Assembly: GCA_027057985.1 (NCBI GenBank)
Contig: JALUTJ010000292.1
Location: 1 to 11,442, forward strand
Length of the DNA: 11,442 nucleotides
Direction: 5' to 3'
DNA from: Chromatiales bacterium
Lineage (GTDB): Bacteria > Pseudomonadota > Gammaproteobacteria > UBA6429 > Thiohalophilaceae
Shown: one piece after another, positions 1-6,041 of the stretch
How the letters are laid out: every line of letters starts with the position of its first letter
Numbering within the stretch: the first letter of the stretch is position 1
Position numbers and translations under genes: made by a program
Notes under the pieces: generated by a model
Told to the model about the DNA's origin: nothing
Seen by the model: the letters and a program-made list of their open reading frames with translations, nothing else
Database searches by the model: none

Positions 1-986
1 CAGCGAAAGTCATGCTGGAGCAGGGAATCCATGTTGAGGGCATCAATTTCTTTACCGGTTTTTGCGTTGAAGGGCATACCCATGCCATTCGTAAAAAGGA
101 TAAAGCTAAGCCTAAGCGTAATAATGCCCTCTGGTCTGCCGAACAGCTGGGTATCAAGTTACACATTATCGATGTCATTGAAGAATACAAAGATGTGCTT
201 CTGAATCCAAAACATGGTTATGGTCAGAATATGAATCCCTGCCTCGACTGTAAGGGTTTCATGGTAAAAAAGGCACTTGAATGGATTAAGGAAAATGATT
301 TTGATTTTATTATTACCGGTGAGGTGATCGGGCAACGACCCATGTCACAACGCAAGGATACCATGCCGGTGATTCAGCGTGAATCCGGCGCAGGTGATCT
401 GTTGCTGCGCCCTCTGTGCGCTAAAAATCTGCCTGAAACCATTCCGGAAAAAGAAGGCTGGGTGGACAGGGAAAAGCTGTATGACTTTAGCGGTCGTACA
501 CGCAAGCCACAAATGGCACTGGCTGAAAAATTTGGTTTTAAGGATTATGCCTCACCTGCTGGTGGCTGCTGTTTTCTTACCGATAAGAATTATTCCGATA
601 AGCTGGTTGATATGTGGCAGCATCGCTCAAGCCGTGATTATGAACTTGATGACATTATGTTATTGAAAGTTGGACGTCATGTTCGCCCCAATGATCGCTT
701 TAAAATGATCATCGGTCGTGAGCAGGGGGAAAACAAGTTCATGGAAGGCTACCGCAAAATCTATCCTTATATTCATTCCGTTAGTCACAAAGGCCCGCTG
801 GTGTTGCTTGATGGTGATATTACCGAGGCAGATGCCGAACTGGCTGCGCGTATTGCAGCACGTTTTGGCCAGGGAAGAGATGCAGAAGAAGTGGAGATGG
901 CGGTAAACTATCTGGATGGGAAAAAGACAGTCTATAAAGTTAAACCCATGCCTGCTGATGAAATTTTACAGCAATGGTATGTATAA
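1..986 (+). CDS. PP-loop tRNA-thiolation-type protein with C-terminal NFACT-R-like domain (5' partial)
   Basis: The reading frame is open to the window edge: codons before the ATG at 12 read A-K-V, so that ATG is internal and the start, with the nucleotide-binding SGG-type PP-loop, lies upstream. The visible part resembles MnmA/ThiI-type RNA sulfurtransferases, which adenylate a tRNA uridine and replace its oxygen with sulfur. Counting from the Met at 12, there is an NPCLDCK motif (Cys77, Cys80), like the catalytic-cysteine region of MnmA, and a GGCCFLT motif (Cys186, Cys187). From about residue 200 a second domain (LLKVGRH...ND..., GPLVLLDG, then a helix rich in AA and a final VNYLDGKKTVYKVKP strand pair) resembles the NFACT-R RNA-binding domain known to be fused to ThiI-like proteins. 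The tusA-like gene 84 bases downstream is a plausible sulfur donor. Such proteins are often annotated as 2-thiouridylate methyltransferases, a misleading legacy name. The RNA target cannot be read from sequence. Confidence 0.8.
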   Translation, partial: AKVMLEQGIHVEGINFFTGFCVEGHTHAIRKKDKAKPKRNNALWSAEQLGIKLHIIDVIEEYKDVLLNPKHGYGQNMNPCLDCKGFMVKKALEWIKENDFDFIITGEVIGQRPMSQRKDTMPVIQRESGAGDLLLRPLCAKNLPETIPEKEGWVDREKLYDFSGRTRKPQMALAEKFGFKDYASPAGGCCFLTDKNYSDKLVDMWQHRSSRDYELDDIMLLKVGRHVRPNDRFKMIIGREQGENKFMEGYRKIYPYIHSVSHKGPLVLLDGDITEADAELAARIAARFGQGRDAEEVEMAVNYLDGKKTVYKVKPMPADEILQQWYV

Positions 987-992
987 AAAGAG

Positions 993-1013
993 TTAACCAC
1001 AGAGGACACGGAG
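993..1013 (+). repeat. Possible remnant of a dispersed ACCACAGAGGACACGGAG-type repeat
   Basis: The spacer between the PP-loop gene and the tusA-like gene holds the string ACCACAGAGGACACGGAG. Similar short purine-rich strings recur between genes in many unrelated bacterial genomes, as I recall. Only one copy is present here, so calling it a repeat rests on resemblance alone. The rest of the 84-base spacer shows no clear promoter and no strong Shine-Dalgarno sequence for the next gene. Confidence 0.25.
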
Positions 1014-1070
1014 CAACACAGCGGTTATAGATTTTCCCTAACTTTGAGCCCTGCATGACTTAAATTTATT

Positions 1071-1295
1071 ATGAAATATGAACTTGATGCAAAGCGTTTA
1101 CTCTGCCCGATGCCGGTTATTCGCACGCAGGATAAAATCAATACCCTTAACGCGGGTGATGTACTGGAAGTGATCTGTACCGATCCGGGTGCGCTCAATG
1201 ATGTGCCAGCCTGGTGTCGTATCAATGGCCACAAGGTACTGGAAACTAAAACCGTGGATGATGAAGTTATCATTGTTATCGAGGTAGTAGAATGA
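1071..1295 (+). CDS. tusA: TusA-family sulfur carrier protein
   Basis: This 74-residue protein is a small cytoplasmic sulfur carrier of the TusA/SirA fold. The family hallmark CPxP is present as LCPMPVIRTQ with Cys12, the residue that carries the persulfide in characterised TusA proteins. The second conserved region, ICTDPGALNDVPAWC, matches the family's DPA...DIP.FC pattern, and length is normal. E. coli TusA relays sulfur from IscS to TusBCD/TusE and MnmA; here the immediate upstream neighbour is itself a thiolase-type PP-loop protein, so this copy may serve it directly. The ATG lacks an obvious ribosome-binding site, which suggests weak or coupled translation. Its stop codon overlaps the start of the next gene (ATGA), showing the two are co-transcribed. 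The family is certain; since paralogues are common, it may not be the housekeeping TusA. Confidence 0.88.
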   Translation: MKYELDAKRLLCPMPVIRTQDKINTLNAGDVLEVICTDPGALNDVPAWCRINGHKVLETKTVDDEVIIVIEVVE

Positions 1296-2497
1296 GTAAT
1301 GAACATTTACATCATGATCCGGCACATCCGCTTGATGATCAGGGTAACCCGTTACCACATGATAGCAAGCGTTATAAGGATACCATTCGGGTCACCATCA
1401 TCGGTTCGGTGATTGATTTAATCCTGGGTGTGGCAAAAATATTTGTCGGTTTTAGTTCGCAGTCACAGGCACTGATAGCCGATGGTGTGCATTCCCTTTC
1501 TGATCTGGTGACCGATTTTGCCGTGCTTTTTGCCGCCAAGCATTCTCATCGTGAGGCGGATGAAGATCATCCCTATGGGCATGGCCGTATCGAAACCGTG
1601 GTTACGGTTGGGTTGGGTATCGCGCTGATTGGTGTTGCAGTGGGCATTATGATTGATGCCACGCATCGCCTGTTCGAACCCAATACCCTGATGTCGCCGG
1701 GCATGCTGGCGCTGTACGTGGCCATTGCCTCGGTGATTTCCAAGGAGGCCATTTACCAGTACACCATGGTTTTTGCTCGGCGTTATCGTTCCAATATGCT
1801 CAAGGCCAATGCCTGGCACAGTCGCACCGATGCTATTTCTTCCATTATCGTGGTGGTGGGCATTATCGGTAGTATGGCGGGCCTGTATTACCTCGATGCG
1901 ATCGCGGCCATTAGCGTGGGCCTGATGATTGCCAAGATTGGCTGGGACCTGGCCTGGCACAGTATCAAGGAATTGATTGATACCGGCCTCGAGCAGGAGC
2001 GGGTTGAGGCGATTCAGGAAGCGATTCTCGACGTGCATGGTGTGACTCACCTGCATATACTGCGAACCCGCCAGGTGGGGGCAGATGCACTGGTAGATGT
2101 GCATATCGAGGTCGAACCGCGTATCAGTGTCTCCGAGGGCCATTATATTAGTGAAACCGTGCGCCAGAAGCTGATTCGGGAAATCGAGGAAGTGGTGGAT
2201 GTCATGGTGCACATCGACCCGGAAGACGATGAAGAGCAGGCAATTACCACCCGGCTGCCATTACGCGAAGAAATTGTGCCCAAATTACAGGCCGCGTGGC
2301 AGGATATCGAGGAAGCCAGCCAGATAAAAAACATTGTTCTGCATTATTTACAGGGAAAAATGGAAATAGAACTTTTGTTACCGCTGTCAATTCTGCATAA
2401 TGCGCAACCGGGTGCAGAAAATAACCTGCAGGAAAGATTTAGAGCGGCGATAGCCGAGATACCGGATATCTCAAGATTAACGGTATGTTACTGCTAG
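1292..2497 (+). CDS. Cation diffusion facilitator (CDF) family metal-ion efflux transporter
   Basis: This 401-residue inner-membrane protein is a CDF antiporter that exports divalent metal ions (Zn, Fe, Mn, Co or similar) in exchange for protons. A His/Asp-rich N-terminus (HLHHDPAHPLDD) precedes about six membrane segments between residues 32 and 222. Metal-site signatures are visible: ADGVHSLSD in the second helix (Asp64 aligns with YiiP Asp45), the cytoplasmic DEDHPYGHGR loop (residues 91-99), and HSRTD in the fifth helix (His176, Asp180, equivalent to YiiP His153/Asp157). A normal cytoplasmic dimerisation domain follows (about 235-310, ending in VHIDPEDDEE). About 80 further residues resemble a second, degenerate copy of that domain and end in CYC. 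Typical members are about 300 residues, so this tail is extra. The start overlaps the tusA stop by 4 bases, with GAGG at 1281-1284 as ribosome-binding site. Metal specificity cannot be read reliably. Confidence 0.9.
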   Translation: MSNEHLHHDPAHPLDDQGNPLPHDSKRYKDTIRVTIIGSVIDLILGVAKIFVGFSSQSQALIADGVHSLSDLVTDFAVLFAAKHSHREADEDHPYGHGRIETVVTVGLGIALIGVAVGIMIDATHRLFEPNTLMSPGMLALYVAIASVISKEAIYQYTMVFARRYRSNMLKANAWHSRTDAISSIIVVVGIIGSMAGLYYLDAIAAISVGLMIAKIGWDLAWHSIKELIDTGLEQERVEAIQEAILDVHGVTHLHILRTRQVGADALVDVHIEVEPRISVSEGHYISETVRQKLIREIEEVVDVMVHIDPEDDEEQAITTRLPLREEIVPKLQAAWQDIEEASQIKNIVLHYLQGKMEIELLLPLSILHNAQPGAENNLQERFRAAIAEIPDISRLTVCYC

Positions 2498-2505
2498 GGG
2501 GCAAT

Positions 2506-2526
2506 TTTGCACTATTTTAGTGCAAA
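2506..2526. promoter_or_regulatory. NtrC-binding site 1 (strong palindrome) upstream of glnA
   Basis: TTGCACTATTTTAGTGCAA is a perfect inverted repeat, extended by one more base pair on each side. It fits the NtrC consensus TGCAC-N7-GTGCA. Its centre (2516) lies about 137 bp before the predicted sigma-54 start of glnA, close to the -140 enhancer of E. coli glnA as I recall it. The site is 8 bases past the CDF gene stop and is followed by an ATATTTTT tract, so the same palindrome might also form a weak terminator in RNA. Confidence 0.75.
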
Positions 2527-2538
2527 TATTTTTACATT

Positions 2539-2555
2539 TGCACCGTATTGGGTCG
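2539..2555. promoter_or_regulatory. Weak NtrC-binding site 2 upstream of glnA
   Basis: TGCACCGTATTGGGTCG has one perfect NtrC half-site (TGCACC) and a degenerate second half. Its centre is 31 bp from site 1, about three helical turns, and about 106 bp before the predicted glnA start. That spacing matches the paired enhancer sites (-140 and -108) of E. coli glnA and would allow cooperative loading of two NtrC dimers. Position supports the call more than sequence does. Confidence 0.5.
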
Positions 2556-2598
2556 TTTATTATAAAACAAGAAATAATAAAGGATAATAATCCAGATA

Positions 2599-2611
2599 AA
2601 TCAATAAGTTA
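2599..2611 (+). promoter_or_regulatory. Candidate IHF-binding site between glnA enhancer and promoter
   Basis: AATCAATAAGTTA matches every position of the IHF consensus WATCAANNNNTTR and has an A/T-rich flank upstream. It lies between the NtrC sites and the -24 element, centred about 48 bp before the predicted start, where a bend could bring NtrC to the polymerase. It falls inside the loop of an 8-bp inverted repeat (AATAATCC at 2586-2593, GGATTATT at 2612-2619). The region is A/T-rich, so a chance match remains possible. Confidence 0.45.
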
Positions 2612-2626
2612 GGATTATTGCCCGGC

Positions 2627-2642
2627 TGGCACGGATAGTGCT
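2627..2642 (+). promoter_or_regulatory. Sigma-54 promoter of glnA
   Basis: TGGCACGGATAGTGCT matches the sigma-54 consensus TGGCACGNNNNTTGCW at all but one fixed position, with the invariant GG (2628-2629) and GC (2640-2641) correctly spaced. Transcription should start near 2653, giving a leader of about 60 bases. With the upstream NtrC sites this indicates induction under nitrogen limitation. Confidence 0.85.
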
Positions 2643-2712
2643 CTTGTATGCAATTATAAAATTTTAATAAAACCCTTAATGACAATGACAATTAGGAAAC
2701 TGGAGAGAAGAC

Positions 2713-4119
2713 ATGTCTGAAAAAGTCTTAAAAATGTTGAAGGACAACGGCGTTAAGTTCGTTGACTTCCGTTTCACTGATACACACGGTAAAGAACAGC
2801 ACGTATCCGTACCTGCGCACACTGTCGATGCTGACCTGTTCGAAGATGGTAAAATGTTTGATGGTTCATCCATCGCAGGCTGGAAAGGCATTAATGAATC
2901 AGACATGATCATGATGCCGGATGCAGACACTGCCATTATGGATCCTTTTGCCGATGAACCAACGCTTATCCTCACCTGTGACATCCTTGAGCCAGCCACT
3001 GGCCAGGGTTACGAGCGTGACCCACGTTCTGTTGCCAAGCGTGCAGAAGAATATCTGAAGTCTACCGGCATTGCCGATACCGCTTACTTCGGTCCTGAAC
3101 CTGAATTCTTCGTCTTTGACGATGTCCGCTGGAAAGCAGACATGAGCGGTGCTTCTTACCAGGTTGATTCTGAAGAAGCCGAGTGGAACTCTGAAAAAGT
3201 TTATGAAGACGGTAACATCGGTCACCGTCCTGGTCTCAAAGGTGGTTACTTCCCGGTTCCTCCTGTTGATTCTTTAAATGACCTGCGTGCAGCCATGTGT
3301 CTGGCCATGGAAGAAATGGGCGTGAAGACTGAAGTACATCACCATGAAGTGGCGACTGCCGGTCAATGTGAAATCGGTACCGAGTTCAATACCCTGGTGA
3401 CCCGTGCTGACTGGAACCAGAAACTGAAATACTGCGTACACAACGTGGCGCACATCTACGGTAAAACAGCGACCTTTATGCCTAAGCCACTGGTTGGTGA
3501 CAATGGTAATGGTATGCACGTTCACCAGTCTCTGGCGAAAGATGGTCAGAACCTGTTCTCTGGTGATGAGTATGGTGGGCTGTCTGAAACTGCGCTGTAC
3601 TACATCGGTGGTATTATCAAGCATGCCAAAGCACTGAATGCTTTCACTAACTCTTCTACCAACTCTTACAAGCGTCTGGTACCTGGTTTTGAAGCCCCTG
3701 TTATGCTGGCATATTCTGCCCGCAATCGTTCTGCTTCTATCCGTATTCCTTTCGTTTCTTCACCGAAAGCACGTCGTATCGAAGTTCGCTTCCCGGATCC
3801 AACCGCGAATCCATACCTGGCATTCTCTGCCATGTTGATGGCCGGACTGGACGGTATTCAGAACAAGATTCACCCGGGTGAAGCGATGGATAAGGATCTG
3901 TATGATCTGCCAGCAGAAGAAGCTGCAGCGATTCCACAGGTTTGTCATTCATTTGACCAGGCACTGGAAGCACTGGACAAGGATCGTGAGTTCCTGACAG
4001 CCGGTGGTGTATTCACAGACGACATGATTGATGGCTTCATTGCTCTGAAAGAAGAAGAAGTTCAGCGTCTGCGTATGTCCACTCACCCTGTTGAGTTCGA
4101 CATGTACTACAGCTGCTAA
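2713..4119 (+). CDS. glnA: Glutamine synthetase type I (GSI-beta, adenylylation-regulated)
   Basis: This 468-residue cytoplasmic enzyme makes glutamine from glutamate, ammonia and ATP, the main route of ammonium assimilation, and assembles as a dodecamer in this family. The length equals that of the enterobacterial enzyme. Visible signatures are [10 protein letters not shown] (Asp50-Ser53), the metal/glutamate-binding [10 protein letters not shown], the ATP-binding segment [16 protein letters not shown] (residues 258-273), the [20 protein letters not shown] substrate region, and [20 protein letters not shown]. Tyr397 in DLYDLPAEE corresponds to the adenylylated tyrosine of E. coli GS, so activity is probably tuned by a GlnE adenylyltransferase encoded elsewhere. 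The ATG is preceded by GGAGAGAAG at a good distance. Transcription comes from the sigma-54 promoter upstream and ends at the terminator 21 bases after the stop. The downstream ntrBC genes encode its transcriptional regulators. Confidence 0.98.
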   Translation: MSEKVLKMLKDNGVKFVDFRFTDTHGKEQHVSVPAHTVDADLFEDGKMFDGSSIAGWKGINESDMIMMPDADTAIMDPFADEPTLILTCDILEPATGQGYERDPRSVAKRAEEYLKSTGIADTAYFGPEPEFFVFDDVRWKADMSGASYQVDSEEAEWNSEKVYEDGNIGHRPGLKGGYFPVPPVDSLNDLRAAMCLAMEEMGVKTEVHHHEVATAGQCEIGTEFNTLVTRADWNQKLKYCVHNVAHIYGKTATFMPKPLVGDNGNGMHVHQSLAKDGQNLFSGDEYGGLSETALYYIGGIIKHAKALNAFTNSSTNSYKRLVPGFEAPVMLAYSARNRSASIRIPFVSSPKARRIEVRFPDPTANPYLAFSAMLMAGLDGIQNKIHPGEAMDKDLYDLPAEEAAAIPQVCHSFDQALEALDKDREFLTAGGVFTDDMIDGFIALKEEEVQRLRMSTHPVEFDMYYSC

Positions 4120-4140
4120 GCTTTATCTGCACTGTGATAA

Positions 4141-4169
4141 AAACGCCTCCCTGTGGAGGCGTTTTTTTT
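4141..4169 (+). terminator. Rho-independent terminator of glnA
   Basis: AAACGCCTCC and GGAGGCGTTT form a perfect 10-bp stem around a CTGT loop (4151-4154), and T continues unbroken through 4169. It starts 21 bases after the glnA stop and should separate most glnA transcripts from the DUF4124 and ntrBC genes. Confidence 0.93.
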
Positions 4170-4218
4170 GGCCCTGAAAAAGTGAACCATATTATGTCAA
4201 CAGGGTCTTAATACTAAC

Positions 4219-4247
4219 TTGAGTAACGTGAAGCAGTTGGCTATGCT
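4219..4247 (+). promoter_or_regulatory. Possible sigma-70 promoter of the DUF4124 gene
   Basis: TTGAGT (4219-4224) and TATGCT (4242-4247) are separated by exactly 17 bp, each matching four of six consensus bases. The start would fall at or next to the A of the ATG at 4254, so the transcript would have little or no leader. The real start may lie elsewhere. Confidence 0.4.
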
Positions 4248-4253
4248 AGGAAA

Positions 4254-4757
4254 ATGAAAAATCTTATTGTCTTTTTAATCAGTGTTTTGGTTGCTTTTTC
4301 GCTTCAGGCGGAAACGGTGTACAAAAAGGTAAACCCGGATGGCAGCGTTGAATTTACCGATACCCCGGCACAGGGCAGCAAAGAGATCAAGATTCGCAAG
4401 ACCATGACCTACCAGGCACCGAAGCTGCCACCGGTTAGCCAGCCGGCAAAGAAAAAACCGGATGCGACAGATCGGTACAAGATTCAGATTCTGATGCCAG
4501 CCAATGACAGTACAGTCGTCGGGCCACCGGATGTCCAGGTCAGTATTTCATTACAACCTGCACTCAGAACCGGTGAAGGGCACCGAATCCGCTACCGATT
4601 AATAGGCAAGGAAATCCTGAGCGAGTCCACCAGTGTAACCTTTAAAAATGTTTATCGCGGTACACATACTATTTCGGTTGATGTTGTGGATAAAAGCGGT
4701 TCCCCTGTATCGAAGCTTGCGACACAGGTTTTTCATATGAAACGGCTCCATAAGTAG
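4254..4757 (+). CDS. DUF4124-domain secreted protein between glnA and ntrB
   Basis: This 167-residue protein has an N-terminal signal peptide (MK, a hydrophobic run to about residue 16, likely cleavage after LQA at about 19), so it should be periplasmic. Next comes the DUF4124 motif: YKKVNPDGSVEFTDTPAQGS, about residues 23-42. After a proline/lysine-rich linker the second half (about 80-160) is rich in beta strand and looks like an Ig/FN3-type fold: IQILMPANDSTV, RIRYRLIGKEI, VYRGTHTISVDVVDKSG. DUF4124 has no established biochemical function that I know of. A gene of this kind near glnA/ntrB recurs in gammaproteobacteria, as I recall. The start is fixed by an in-frame stop at 4224 with no alternative start codon between. 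AGGA at 4248-4251 lies only two bases from the ATG, unusually close. Confidence 0.85.
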   Translation: MKNLIVFLISVLVAFSLQAETVYKKVNPDGSVEFTDTPAQGSKEIKIRKTMTYQAPKLPPVSQPAKKKPDATDRYKIQILMPANDSTVVGPPDVQVSISLQPALRTGEGHRIRYRLIGKEILSESTSVTFKNVYRGTHTISVDVVDKSGSPVSKLATQVFHMKRLHK

Positions 4758-4774
4758 TACTACCTTCAAAAAAT

Positions 4775-4791
4775 CGCACCAATATGGTGCA
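4775..4791. promoter_or_regulatory. NtrC-binding site upstream of ntrBC
   Basis: GCACCAATATGGTGC is a perfect inverted repeat (GCACCA / TGGTGC around three bases) and almost identical to the classical enterobacterial NtrC site. It lies 17 bases past the DUF4124 stop codon, centred about 160 bp before the predicted sigma-54 start of ntrB, a usual enhancer distance. No second strong copy is visible nearby. Confidence 0.75.
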
Positions 4792-4916
4792 AACACATCC
4801 AGGTTCGCTTATTCTTGGCAGGGTACGGTTAGTTTTACACTTTCCGTCATCACTGTAATGTATTGTTTTTACAGGAATTTTTAATCTAGCCGTTTTCATC
4901 ATGGGCAGGCCGGGTT

Positions 4917-4932
4917 TGGCTTGGTTTTTGCT
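4917..4932 (+). promoter_or_regulatory. Sigma-54-type promoter of ntrBC
   Basis: TGGCTTGGTTTTTGCT keeps the invariant GG and GC at correct spacing and a perfect TTGCT -12 box; the only departures from TGGCACGNNNNTTGCW are TT in place of AC. The predicted start is near 4943, 20 bases before the ntrB ATG. With the NtrC site at 4775-4791 it forms a complete enhancer-promoter unit. Confidence 0.65.
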
Positions 4933-4962
4933 CAGTGTTTAAGATTATTTATAAGGCAAAGT

Positions 4963-6021
4963 ATGACCAGGCAGTTACAGACTCAACAGCGTGTCCTCGA
5001 AGGCATGAGCACCTCGGTGCTGCTTTTTGATGCAGATCTCAGGCTCCGCTATGTCAACCCGGCTGGGGAAATGCTGTTTGAACAAAGTGCGCGTCATATG
5101 TTGGGTCTGCCCTATGCGGAACTGATCCAGGAACGGGACGCGCTTTCGGTAAAGCAGCGTGAAAAGGAGATTAAGTCCGGGGAGTCCTTTACCCGCCACG
5201 AAGTCACACTACTGCTATTGCAGGAAAAAGAAGTGGTGGTCAACCTGAATATAATGCCGATGAAGGAGAGCAGGGATGAGGCGGAATACCTGCTGGAATT
5301 GATCCCGGTGGATCGCTGGAGACAGATTACAAAGGAAGAGCATCGGGTTGAGCAACAGGAGGTGACCCAGCAAATTTTACGTGGCCTTGCACATGAAATA
5401 AAAAACCCACTGGGTGGCTTGCGTGGTGCGGCACAGTTACTGGAAAGAGAGCTGGATAACGAGGATTTGAAGGAATATACCCAGGTGATTATTAATGAGG
5501 CGGATCGGTTGCAGTCACTGGTTAATCGTATTCTTGGTCCTTCAGGCATGCCAGAGCTTGCGGAGATAAATATTCATGAAGTGCTGGAAAGGATAAGAAG
5601 CCTGGTATTGATAGAAGCAGGAGAAAAACTTCAACTGCATCGTGATTATGATCCGAGTATCCCGGAGATAAAGGCCGACAGGGATATGCTGATGCAGGCT
5701 TTGTTAAACATTACACGCAATGCCGTTGAGGCGATGCAGGGTGAAGGCAATATAACCTTAAGAACAAGAGTACTACGAAATTATAATATTGGTATGCAGC
5801 ATTACAAGCTGGTTGCCAATATCGAAGTGATTGATGATGGCCCCGGCATACCGGCCGATATCAGGGAAAAGATATTTTTTCCCATGGTCACCGGTCGTGC
5901 AGAAGGCAGTGGGCTTGGCCTGGCAATATCACAGTCACTGATACAACAACACGATGGTTTAATTGAATGTGAGAGTGAAGCAGGACGAACTGTATTTTCA
6001 GTCATACTACCGATCAGATAG
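4963..6021 (+). CDS. ntrB: Nitrogen regulation sensor histidine kinase NtrB (NRII)
   Basis: This 352-residue cytoplasmic kinase/phosphatase phosphorylates NtrC when nitrogen is short and dephosphorylates it when the PII protein signals sufficiency. An N-terminal PAS domain (about residues 8-115; VLLFDADLRLRYVNPAGEML) precedes the dimerisation/phosphoacceptor helices, with His144 in the NtrB-type H-box LAHEIKNPLGGLRGAAQLLE. The ATPase domain shows the N-box LLNITRNAVEAM (Asn253), the G1 box DDGPGIP (about 291-297) and the G2 box GSGLGLA (about 315-321). There are no membrane segments and the length is normal (about 350). I chose ATG 4963, preceded by AAGG at 4953-4956; an in-frame TTG at 4921 would lie inside the sigma-54 promoter and before the predicted transcription start. 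ntrC follows after 20 bases in the same transcript. The E. coli name is glnL. Confidence 0.96.
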   Translation: MTRQLQTQQRVLEGMSTSVLLFDADLRLRYVNPAGEMLFEQSARHMLGLPYAELIQERDALSVKQREKEIKSGESFTRHEVTLLLLQEKEVVVNLNIMPMKESRDEAEYLLELIPVDRWRQITKEEHRVEQQEVTQQILRGLAHEIKNPLGGLRGAAQLLERELDNEDLKEYTQVIINEADRLQSLVNRILGPSGMPELAEINIHEVLERIRSLVLIEAGEKLQLHRDYDPSIPEIKADRDMLMQALLNITRNAVEAMQGEGNITLRTRVLRNYNIGMQHYKLVANIEVIDDGPGIPADIREKIFFPMVTGRAEGSGLGLAISQSLIQQHDGLIECESEAGRTVFSVILPIR

Positions 6022-6041
6022 AGAAAAGGTAAAGCAATAAC

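Noticed and set aside
12..986. Full-length gene starting at the ATG at 12
   Set aside because: The frame is open upstream to base 1 and the family's essential PP-loop motif is missing from the visible part, so this is the 3' portion of a longer gene.
1463..2212. 249-codon minus-strand frame opposite the CDF transporter
   Set aside because: It is an antisense shadow of a well-supported gene, rich in His and Asn with no family resemblance.
4816..4831. TGGCAGGGTACGGTTA as a sigma-54 promoter
   Set aside because: It has the -24 GG but TT instead of the essential -12 GC; the site at 4917-4932 is far better.
4921..4962. TTG at 4921 as the ntrB start
   Set aside because: It lies within the sigma-54 -24/-12 element and before the predicted transcription start, while ATG 4963 has a ribosome-binding site and gives the normal NtrB length.
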